Below, piece by piece: positions 57,800 to 64,000 of a DNA stretch of 64,000 nucleotides. The notes below the pieces were generated by a model. The model did no database searches, had not been told where the DNA came from, and saw only the letters and a list, made by a program, of their open reading frames with translations. The stretch is from an uncultured Clostridia bacterium (GTDB lineage Bacteria; Bacillota; Clostridia; Christensenellales; CAG-314): contig CAMRUG010000001.1 of NCBI GenBank assembly GCA_947053925.1, forward strand, positions 248,001-312,000. The letters run 5' to 3'. Within the stretch, counting starts at the first letter, position 1. Every line of letters starts with the position of its first letter. The position numbers and the translations under genes were made by a program.

Positions 57800-58315
57800 A
57801 TGGACGAGAGACAAATAGATAGACTGCTTGTGCGGATATCTTCCGGGGATAACCGAGCGTTTGAAGAATTTTACGAAAAGACCAAGCGCGGCGTGTTTTC
57901 CTTTGTGTATTCGTATCTCAAAAATTACGAATCCACCGAAGACGTAATGCAAACGGTGTATCTCAAAGTTAAACTAAATATAGACAAATACCGACGCGGC
58001 TCTAACGGCAGAGCGTGGCTGCTTGAAATTGCCAAAAATCTGTCTCTTAACGAATTGAAGCGCCGTAAAAGTACCGAGTACAAGGACGGTTTGATAACTG
58101 CAAGCAAAACGCCGGAGCCGTCGGGCGAAGTAACGGAGATTATGAAACGCGTTTTGTCGGAAGAGGAACAGCGTATAGTCGTATTACACGTTCTTTGGGG
58201 ATATAAGCACAAAGAAATTGCTAAGGAGTTAGGTGTGCCTACAGGCACAGTAACTTCAAAATACAAGCGCAGTATAAATAAAATGCAACAGGCATTAAAG
58301 GAGGAAAAAGCGTGA
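57800..58315 (+). CDS. ECF-type RNA polymerase sigma factor
   Basis: 171 residues. Region 2 (FEEFYEKTKRGVFSFVYSYLKNYESTEDVMQTVYLKV, ~20-57) and region 4 (LSEEEQRIVVLHVLWGYKHKEIAKELGVPTGTVTSKYKRSINKM, ~118-160) are intact with a short linker; there is no region 1 or 3. It directs transcription of a regulon not identifiable here. Its gene overlaps that of the RsgI-like membrane protein by 4 nt, so the pair is a sigma/anti-sigma unit. GAGGTTACA precedes the ATG. Confidence 0.92.
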   Translation: MDERQIDRLLVRISSGDNRAFEEFYEKTKRGVFSFVYSYLKNYESTEDVMQTVYLKVKLNIDKYRRGSNGRAWLLEIAKNLSLNELKRRKSTEYKDGLITASKTPEPSGEVTEIMKRVLSEEEQRIVVLHVLWGYKHKEIAKELGVPTGTVTSKYKRSINKMQQALKEEKA

Positions 58316-59688
58316 AGTCTTGGAAGAAAATCTGGTTTGACGAATTGGACAAAATAACGCCCGAATTGAGCGACGAAGTTAAAAACGCGCCTATTCCTGC
58401 GCAGACTGTCGATAGCGTTGCAAACCAAGGCGGCGTTGCGGTTGCATCGCGCAATAATAACCGTAATTTGTGGATTGTTTTGGTTTCGGTTTTACTGTGT
58501 ATAGCAATTATAGTTACAATAGTGCTTGTTACTCCTAAAAGCGGCGTATGTCTGCTTACCGTAGAAATCAATCCTGCCGTAAGTTTTGCCGTAGACAATC
58601 GCGGCAACGTTACAAACGTAATTGCGGTAAACGAAGACGCCGACGTAATACTGTCAATGCAGGATGTGCGTAACAATATTGTAGGTAAAAATATAAATCA
58701 GGCTGTTAAATACTATACCGACTGCGCGGCAAGACTCGGATACCTTAACTTTGATAAAGTCGGTTCTGCCGTACGCGTTAGCGGCTGTGAAAAAAATACT
58801 GGAAGATTACTAGACAGTATCTCTGCTTCACTGCAAGATTACTTTACTTCCAAGGGCGTTTATGCCGTAGTGGTAGCGGATATTGTCAGTGTAGAAGAAT
58901 ATTGCGAGCGTAGCGGAATGGATAAAACAAAGTCCTTTAAAGATTTGGAAAAAGCCGTCAAAGATTCTCAAACGCTTGTTTCTCAAAGAAACGCCCAAAG
59001 TATGACAAAAGAGCAACTACAGTCGTCTTACAAAAAACTCGTGGGCGACTATGACGAATTTATGCTCAGTCATATCCGCGAAAATATTGACCGAATAATA
59101 CAAAACGCAACCGCAGTCAGTAAATTGTACGAACTGAACGGAAATATAGAAGAAAGCGAAGATAATCCGTCAACTTTGTTAAAAGACTATTGGAGCGTAA
59201 AAACTTTTTATCCCGATGCGTCTCAATATTCCGTTGATTTCAGTGCTTTAATGTCGCAAATGGAAGCGGAACTTGCTTCGTACAAACAACAGTACGGCGC
59301 GGAATTTGCCAATAAGTGGGAACTGTTTGCCGCAAATACCAAATACAGTCAACTTCCAGTTCCGCTTGAAGAACTTAAAGTTTGGCTGGATAGTATAACG
59401 GAAAATATCGTCGGTATGTTTTCGGATATCTTATCGGATATAATGGAGATTGCAGGCGTCATGGACGAAACAATCGGCGAACTTATGAAACTTCCGGCAA
59501 CCGTAGAAGAATATGTCGCTAAAACTGCAGGCGCACTTCAAAGAAATTTTGAACGGCGGCTTGCCGAATATAACGAAATATACGTTAAAGCGCGCGAAGA
59601 AATTTCCGCAGGCGATTACAGCGAGTTTATTAACGGTATAATAAGTCAGTACGGTTCTTTAAACGAATACTGGCAGGTAACGCATTAA
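58312..59688 (+). CDS. RsgI-like membrane anti-sigma candidate
   Basis: 458 residues from GTG 58312. A short cytoplasmic part (~1-58, WKKIWFDELDKITPELSDEVKNAP), a TM helix (~59-79), then the RsgI-type extracellular domain (VCLLTVEINPAVSFAVDNRGNVTNVIAVNEDADVILS by position ~86-122) and a long helical region (~190-458). By analogy with RsgI, the cytoplasmic part would hold the sigma factor until an outside signal triggers proteolysis. The N-terminal part is not a canonical RsgI_N or ZAS domain, so the anti-sigma role is inferred from gene order. Confidence 0.78.
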   Translation: MKSWKKIWFDELDKITPELSDEVKNAPIPAQTVDSVANQGGVAVASRNNNRNLWIVLVSVLLCIAIIVTIVLVTPKSGVCLLTVEINPAVSFAVDNRGNVTNVIAVNEDADVILSMQDVRNNIVGKNINQAVKYYTDCAARLGYLNFDKVGSAVRVSGCEKNTGRLLDSISASLQDYFTSKGVYAVVVADIVSVEEYCERSGMDKTKSFKDLEKAVKDSQTLVSQRNAQSMTKEQLQSSYKKLVGDYDEFMLSHIRENIDRIIQNATAVSKLYELNGNIEESEDNPSTLLKDYWSVKTFYPDASQYSVDFSALMSQMEAELASYKQQYGAEFANKWELFAANTKYSQLPVPLEELKVWLDSITENIVGMFSDILSDIMEIAGVMDETIGELMKLPATVEEYVAKTAGALQRNFERRLAEYNEIYVKAREEISAGDYSEFINGIISQYGSLNEYWQVTH

Positions 59689-59954
59689 ATTAACAAAGGC
59701 TTTCGGCGTTTAATTACGCGCAATATTTCAGAACTAATCAAAAGATATTTGTTCGGCTTTGTGCAATAGGCGCATTTGATTACTAAGTCTATATGACGGT
59801 TACTAAAATACATTTGTAAGCTTTAAGAGTGTTAACAGTAGACCAGTAACGTTTAGCGTAAATTTAATTTAAATAAAAAATTTAAAAAGATTGCAACAAA
59901 ATTAAACTGTAAATTGTTTAATATGCGAAAATAAATTCTACAAGGAGAATTGTT
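59689..59954. other. AT-rich intergenic region
   Basis: No gene. It should hold the promoter of the lipoprotein gene, probably read by the ECF sigma factor upstream, but no shared motif could be assigned by eye. Confidence 0.35.
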
Positions 59955-61442
59955 ATGAAAAAAATATTATCCGTTATTTTGACGATAGCGTGCGTATTTA
60001 CGATGGGCATTTCGCTTGTCGCTTGCGATTTGTTTAAAAACAAAGACGAAGCGGCGGCATTTGTGTCAATGGACATTAACCCGTCAATCGAATTTACGCT
60101 CGACAAGAACAATAAAGTAATCAGCGTTTACGGTGCAAACGAAGACGGACAGGTACTCCTGTACGGCGAAGACGGCATTGTCGGAGCCGACGTCGAAGTT
60201 GCCACCGCCAAGATACTGGAACTTGCCAAAGAACTCGGCTATATCAGCGAAGATAACACAGTAGTGCAAACTACGGTTTCTTCCGACAAGAGCAGTAAGG
60301 ACGAAAGCATTTACGGTAAAATAAACGCGCAAGTAACTGCGTCCGCGCAATCTTTAAACATTGCTTTAAAGTGTGAGGCAAATACGGCGTATTCCCTTAT
60401 GCGCCAACTCGAACAATTAAAGGCGCAGTATCCTGATAGTACGGCTATTCAAAATCTCACTACGTCTAAACTAAAACTTGTCATATCCGCTACGGAAACA
60501 GGTGAAATTTCTGTTGAAGCGGCAGCCGAAATGGATACTTCCGAATTGGTATCTTACGTTTCTAAAGCACACAAGCAACTTGAAACTTACGCTACAAAAG
60601 CATATCAGCAGGTAAAAGCGGCGGCTTCCGCAGTTTACGACCAAGCAGTAGGCGTAGCGGTAGACGGCGTATACACGGCGTTTTATATCAAAAATTTGAC
60701 GTCTCATCTCAATACGGCTTACTACGGTGCATTGTACCAATCGTACAGAACAGCAAACCGCGCTCTCAATGCTACTGCAAGCGCGCTTGCTTATGTGGAA
60801 AAACTTAATGACACGGCATTAAACAGCGAACAGATACAAGCCGTTTTGACGGCGTTCGGTTCAAGCGTAACGGTTGACGACCTTAAAAATTCCGACGGCG
60901 AAGTAACGATGAACAGTATCTACGCCTACGCCGACAAGTTGTTTAAAAACAGCAATGCGGCGGCAGAACTCGACGAACTTAAAACCAAACTCGACGCGGC
61001 TCTTGACGAAATCGATACCGAATTGCAAACAAAAATTGCCGAATTGTCCGAAACGTATCAAGACCAAATTCAAGCCATAGCAGACGGAATCAACAGCATT
61101 GTAGACGCTCTGCCCGAAGCAATCAAAAATTTGGCTAGCATAGCGTTTAAAGATTTGACTGATTTGTGTAAATCCATTACAGATATTCTTGCCGACGGCA
61201 GAATTACTTCCGACGAAATTCGCGGACTTGCTAAACAAGCCTCCGACAAAGCCGACAAGGTACTTGCCGATATCGAAAAAGATTTAAGCAAGGAAGAACT
61301 TGCCCAAATAGAACAAAGCAAGCAAACGCTGTTAGAAAACGCGGCGTCGGCAAAAACGCAAATGGAACAAGCCATTGCGCAAGCCGAAGAAACTGCAAAA
61401 GCAAAACTTGCAGAATTAAAAGCCTCTCGTACAAGCAAGTAA
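59955..61442 (+). CDS. lipoprotein with RsgI-type domain and long helical region
   Basis: 495 residues. The lipoprotein signal ILTIACVFTMGISLVAC gives Cys24. An RsgI-like domain follows (FVSMDINPSIEFTLDKNNKVISVYGANEDGQVLL by position ~36-70, and AKELGYISEDNTVV), then an Ala/Lys/Glu-rich helical region to the end (~200-495) likely to form an extended coiled coil. It shares both domains with the RsgI-like protein at 58312 but replaces the TM and anti-sigma part with a lipid anchor. It is a probable target or co-sensor of the sigma system. Strong ribosome binding site AAGGAGAAT. Confidence 0.82.
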   Translation: MKKILSVILTIACVFTMGISLVACDLFKNKDEAAAFVSMDINPSIEFTLDKNNKVISVYGANEDGQVLLYGEDGIVGADVEVATAKILELAKELGYISEDNTVVQTTVSSDKSSKDESIYGKINAQVTASAQSLNIALKCEANTAYSLMRQLEQLKAQYPDSTAIQNLTTSKLKLVISATETGEISVEAAAEMDTSELVSYVSKAHKQLETYATKAYQQVKAAASAVYDQAVGVAVDGVYTAFYIKNLTSHLNTAYYGALYQSYRTANRALNATASALAYVEKLNDTALNSEQIQAVLTAFGSSVTVDDLKNSDGEVTMNSIYAYADKLFKNSNAAAELDELKTKLDAALDEIDTELQTKIAELSETYQDQIQAIADGINSIVDALPEAIKNLASIAFKDLTDLCKSITDILADGRITSDEIRGLAKQASDKADKVLADIEKDLSKEELAQIEQSKQTLLENAASAKTQMEQAIAQAEETAKAKLAELKASRTSK

Positions 61443-61460
61443 TTGCTTGTGTAACCAACA

Positions 61461-61494
61461 AGGCGCGCAGTCATTACGATTGCGCGTCTTTTTA
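61461..61494 (+). terminator. Rho-independent terminator
   Basis: AGGCGCGCA / TGCGCGTCT with a ~12 nt loop and TTTTT. The rest of the ~290 nt gap to galE is AT-rich and without a gene. Confidence 0.72.
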
Positions 61495-61732
61495 CTGCCT
61501 GTTTTTACATTAAAACAACTGCGTCAAATTAATTGTCAACCGCAAACGGAAGTTTTTTTCTTGAAAAATATTGAACCGCAGTTAATTGCAAGTTGTATTG
61601 TAAAAAATTACTCTCAATAATTTTAAATGTAGCATTGCCTTTTTAAAAGTTTAATTGTATAATTACTGTAAATAACCCATATACTAGCATTTTTAATACA
61701 AAAAGTTTTTAGTAAAATAAAAGGAGAAAAAT

Positions 61733-62746
61733 ATGAAAATTCTTGTCAGCGGCGGAACGGGATATATCGGCTCTCACACCTGTGTGGAACTGCTGGAAAA
61801 AGGCTACGAAGTCGTAGCGATAGACAATTTTTCCAACTCTTCGCCTGAAGTGCTTAACCGTATCAAACTTATTACGGGTAAGGATGTTATTTTTTACGAA
61901 GGCGACGTCCGCGACCGCAATCTGCTGAAAAAAGTTTTTGCCGAACAATCTGTAGATTGCGTAATTCATTTTGCAGGACTGAAAGCAGTGGGCGAAAGTT
62001 GCGCCAAACCGTTGGAGTACTACGACAACAATCTGTACGGCACAATTGTACTGCTCGAAACTATGCGCGAATACGGCTGTAAAAAAATAATTTTCTCTTC
62101 GTCCGCAACGGTATACGGAGACCCCGAAACTTTGCCCATAACCGAAACGTGTAAGACGGGCGGCACAACCAACCCTTACGGCACAAGCAAGTATTTTCAG
62201 GAAATTATCCTGTCCGATTTGTACAAATCGGATAACGACTGGACGGTAGTGCTTCTAAGGTATTTTAACCCTGTCGGCGCGCATTCAAGCGGACTGATAG
62301 GCGAAGACCCAAAAGGTATCCCAAACAATTTAACTCCCTTTGTTGCAAAGGTGGCAATAGGCGAGTTGCCCAAGGTAAACGTTTTCGGCAACGACTACAA
62401 AACTCCCGACGGAACGGGCGTGCGCGACTATATCCACGTTGTAGACCTTGCTAAGGGACACGTTGCGGCAATCAACGGAGTAAAACACTCGGGGGTGTAT
62501 GTGTATAATCTCGGAACGGGCAACGGGTACAGCGTACTTCAGGTAATAGGCGCGTTTGAAAAAGCCTGCGGACACCCGATACCCTACGTCATTGCGCCAA
62601 GACGCGACGGCGATATTGCCGCTTGCTATGCCGACTGTTCCAAGGCGAAAAAAGAACTTGACTGGCAAGCCGACCTTACAATGGACGATATGTGTTCGTC
62701 GCTGTGGAACTGGCAATCCAAAAACCCCAAAGGATACAATAAATAG
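61733..62746 (+). CDS. galE: UDP-glucose 4-epimerase
   Basis: 337 residues of the extended SDR family. NAD-binding GGTGYIGSH at the N terminus, the Ser/Thr in SSSATVYG, catalytic Tyr and Lys in NPYGTSKYF, and substrate-binding RYFNPVGAHSSGLIGEDP and RDYIHVVDLA are all present. It interconverts UDP-glucose and UDP-galactose for cell-wall, capsule or galactose metabolism. Length and motifs are standard. AAGGAGAAAAAT precedes the ATG. It stands alone, without gal operon genes. Confidence 0.96.
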   Translation: MKILVSGGTGYIGSHTCVELLEKGYEVVAIDNFSNSSPEVLNRIKLITGKDVIFYEGDVRDRNLLKKVFAEQSVDCVIHFAGLKAVGESCAKPLEYYDNNLYGTIVLLETMREYGCKKIIFSSSATVYGDPETLPITETCKTGGTTNPYGTSKYFQEIILSDLYKSDNDWTVVLLRYFNPVGAHSSGLIGEDPKGIPNNLTPFVAKVAIGELPKVNVFGNDYKTPDGTGVRDYIHVVDLAKGHVAAINGVKHSGVYVYNLGTGNGYSVLQVIGAFEKACGHPIPYVIAPRRDGDIAACYADCSKAKKELDWQADLTMDDMCSSLWNWQSKNPKGYNK

Positions 62747-62852
62747 CAAATCTATGAGCGTCTGCTGCGTAATCTGTTTGTCAATGTGTAATTTTTTGCA
62801 GATTAAATAGAATATTACGTTTTGAGTAATTACAAACGGAAAAGTTTTTATA

Positions 62853-62888
62853 AATGCCGTTCTAGTTTAGGAACGGCGCTTTTTTATT
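62853..62888 (+). terminator. Rho-independent terminator
   Basis: AATGCCGTTC / GAACGGCGCTT with loop TAGTTTAG, then TTTTTT. About 105 nt after galE. Confidence 0.82.
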
Positions 62889-62908
62889 CATCTCTTTAAC
62901 AATAACCC

Positions 62909-62936
62909 TTGACAAACGACGGGGGGGGGATACTAG
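62909..62936 (+). promoter_or_regulatory. promoter with a G9 tract in the spacer
   Basis: TTGACA (62909-62914), a 16 nt spacer containing nine G (62921-62929), then a weak -10 candidate TACTAG (62931-62936), 45 nt before the lipoprotein start. A change in G number would alter the -35/-10 distance. Confidence 0.5.
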
Positions 62937-62980
62937 TAGCGGTTAAAATAAAAAGATAAAAATAATCGGGAGAAAAGGAT

Positions 62981-63493
62981 ATGAAGAAACTGATAATACC
63001 GTTGCTAATAATACTGTCGTTAATCATTATAGCCTTTGCTGCTTGCGACACAGGAGCAAGTGAGAAACTGACGGCGACGTATGACGATAAACTGACTAAG
63101 ACGGATGACGGATATATATTTTATGATGATAATGGAAAACGTAGAGAAATAGGAGCAATTCTACGTCAGTTGTGCGAATGGAAAGGAGTAGAAATAATAG
63201 AGGCAGAAGTGTGCCCAGACCACGTACACATGTGTTTGAAAATACTCCCGAAGATGAGTGTATCTGGGTTCATGGGATATCTCAAAGGAAAAAGCAGTGT
63301 ACTAATATATTCCAAATTTGCAAATATGAAATTCAAGTATAGAAACCGAGAATTTTGGTGTCGTGGCTACTATGTAGACACGGTAGGAAAAAATACAAGA
63401 AAGATAAAAGAATATATAGCGAGCCAACTTGCCGAAGATAAGAGAATGGAGCAAATGACAATATTCGAAGTGAATGACCCGTTCAAGAAGTAA
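62981..63493 (+). CDS. chimera: lipoprotein N-terminus fused to an IS200-type TnpA
   Basis: 170 residues. Residues 1-~52 are a lipoprotein start: signal LLIILSLIIIAFAAC with Cys22, then a short polar part. From ~53 the sequence is IS200/IS605 Y1 transposase: REIGAILRQLCEWKGVEIIEAEVCPDHVHMC by position 54-85, with HUH His81 and His83, FMGYLKGKSSVLIY, and catalytic Tyr at 130/131 in CRGYYVDTVGKNTRKIKEYI. The first ~35 residues of TnpA are lost. The join is in frame, so the insertion or deletion has produced one open frame. A secreted transposase cannot act on DNA; this is best seen as a damaged lipoprotein gene with an IS remnant. AGGATATG gives the start. Confidence 0.82.
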   Translation: MKKLIIPLLIILSLIIIAFAACDTGASEKLTATYDDKLTKTDDGYIFYDDNGKRREIGAILRQLCEWKGVEIIEAEVCPDHVHMCLKILPKMSVSGFMGYLKGKSSVLIYSKFANMKFKYRNREFWCRGYYVDTVGKNTRKIKEYIASQLAEDKRMEQMTIFEVNDPFKK

Positions 63494-63605
63494 ACCGGCT
63501 CGCTAACGCAAGACAGCCGCCAGGCTCACAAGAAAGAGATTTCTCTTAGCGACCAAAGGAGGGTTTTACCCTCCAATGAAAAACCACCAGCTGAGCTGGT
63601 GGATT
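63130..63605 (+). mobile_element. IS200-type element, 5'-truncated
   Basis: It includes the transposase part described above and the typical 3' region with GGAGGG-TTTTA-CCCTCC (63558-63574) and the end hairpin CCACCAGC-TGA-GCTGGTGG (63584-63602). The left end and its hairpin are missing, so the element can no longer move by itself. Confidence 0.78.
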
Positions 63606-63913
63606 CTTATTGTCGTCATTTTCAACAAGATTTGCCGCCCCCGCTGTATGTAGTATTAAAGCCTAACATTGAGTGTGCAGGAAGAAGTTTCGTGTCTTTA
63701 ACTTTAAATTCACTAAACTCTGCGCTACTTTTAAGCGAAAACAATTTTTCTTGTCGCCCTTTGCAACAAAAATTGTCGAGCCGCTTTTATGCGATGACAA
63801 TTTTTATTACAATCTTTTAATGACATTTGCGGCGGCATTTGGTATAATATTTGTACACGATTGGAATACTTGAATTGCCGTGGGCAAAGTCGTCCGCAGT
63901 ATGGGAGAGATTT
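63606..63913. other. intergenic region
   Basis: No gene. It contains the dispersed repeat at 63735-63814 and probably the promoter of the HAD-like gene: the minus side of the repeat is followed by a TTTATTACAATC stretch and later by GGTATAATATTTG (63841-63853). Confidence 0.5.
63735..63814. repeat. dispersed intergenic repeat copy
   Basis: GCGAAAACAATTTTTCTTGT, GCAACAAAAATTGTCGAGCC, GCGATGACAATTTTTATTAC. The best match is with 57668-57744; the AAAATTGTC...GACAATTTT arms are intact. Confidence 0.72.
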
Positions 63914-64000
63914 ATGAAAAATTTGTATATTTTCGATTGTTTCGGCGTGGTGATGTCGGATGTAGCAACGTTATTTATGGACAAGTATATCACGGACAAT
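63914..64000 (+). CDS. HAD-superfamily hydrolase (3' end outside window)
   Basis: The first 29 residues read MKNLYIFDCFGVVMSDVATLF and on to the window edge. IFDCFGVV matches HAD motif I (hhhDxxG/DxF), with Asp8 the nucleophile and Cys in place of the second Asp's usual preceding residue. Members are phosphatases or dehalogenases; subtype cannot be told from this part. GGGAGAG lies 4-10 nt before the ATG. Confidence 0.65.
   Translation, partial: MKNLYIFDCFGVVMSDVATLFMDKYITDN

Noticed and set aside
1..64000. CRISPR array
   Set aside because: No series of short, regularly spaced direct repeats was seen. The repeats found are pairs or dispersed copies.

Overview
The window looks like chromosome of a low-GC, Gram-positive gut-type member of the Clostridia. 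The signs are strong AGGAGG-type ribosome binding sites, sigma-A promoters of the TTGACA-N17-TATAAT type, lipoproteins with lipoboxes, an OmpR-type two-component pair, an RlmD/RumA-type rRNA methylase, an ECF sigma/RsgI-like pair and a DUF1538/P-II operon. TGA is a normal stop codon here. Species cannot be named from this sequence alone.

Left chromosomal arm (1-11.8 kb): the 3' part of an ABC exporter; a tandemly duplicated module of divergent XRE repressors and small cysteine-rich proteins, with visible operators and duplication scars (1.9-4.8 kb); a PlsC-like acyltransferase; a small ORF interrupted by TGA; a response regulator/histidine kinase/23S rRNA methylase operon; a multi-hairpin region; two unrecognised genes; and tRNA-Ser(GGA).

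Integrated element (11,882-47,880, about 36 kb): the 25 bp 3' end of tRNA-Ser is repeated exactly at 47,856-47,880, followed there by what looks like the original tRNA terminator. A tyrosine integrase lies next to the tRNA. The element is a composite. (a) An early region has a zinc-ribbon protein, two sigma-region-4-like proteins and structured intergenic RNA candidates. (b) A filamentous-phage-like module (15.7-23.1 kb) has a candidate ssDNA-binding protein, three membrane-anchored surface proteins (one with a coiled coil and InlB-type repeats), a Zot/pI-type ATPase, an HUH rolling-circle Rep and a GC-rich triple hairpin just after rep. No major coat gene was found. (c) A DNA methylase precedes an oppositely oriented subtilase/lipoprotein cassette bounded by a duplicated methylase 3' end. 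(d) A cargo operon carries an XhlA-like protein, a holin, two different pol-beta-type nucleotidyltransferases, a 1742-residue RHS/YD-repeat protein and candidate immunity genes. (e) A leftward plasmid-like operon carries ArdA, an N6-methylase-like protein, a PcfK-MutS domain I fusion, PcfJ and many small proteins. (f) The right end has a KAP-like P-loop NTPase and a divergent two-TM protein, with two copies of a long foldback repeat. There is no terminase, portal, tailed-phage capsid, relaxase, VirB4 or VirD4. It is therefore neither an ordinary tailed prophage nor a self-sufficient ICE.

Right chromosomal arm (47.9-64 kb): tRNA-Arg(ACG) with a duplicated 3' end; a PRC-barrel protein; an SPFH/zinc-ribbon pair; a DUF1858 protein; an FMN-binding PNPOx-like protein; a small membrane protein behind a promoter with a C9 tract; an isochorismatase-family hydrolase; DUF1538 plus two P-II proteins; an ECF sigma factor with an RsgI-like partner and a related lipoprotein; GalE; a lipoprotein/IS200-transposase chimera behind a G9 tract; and the start of a HAD-like gene. 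A host-type intergenic repeat occurs four times outside the element and was not seen inside it.
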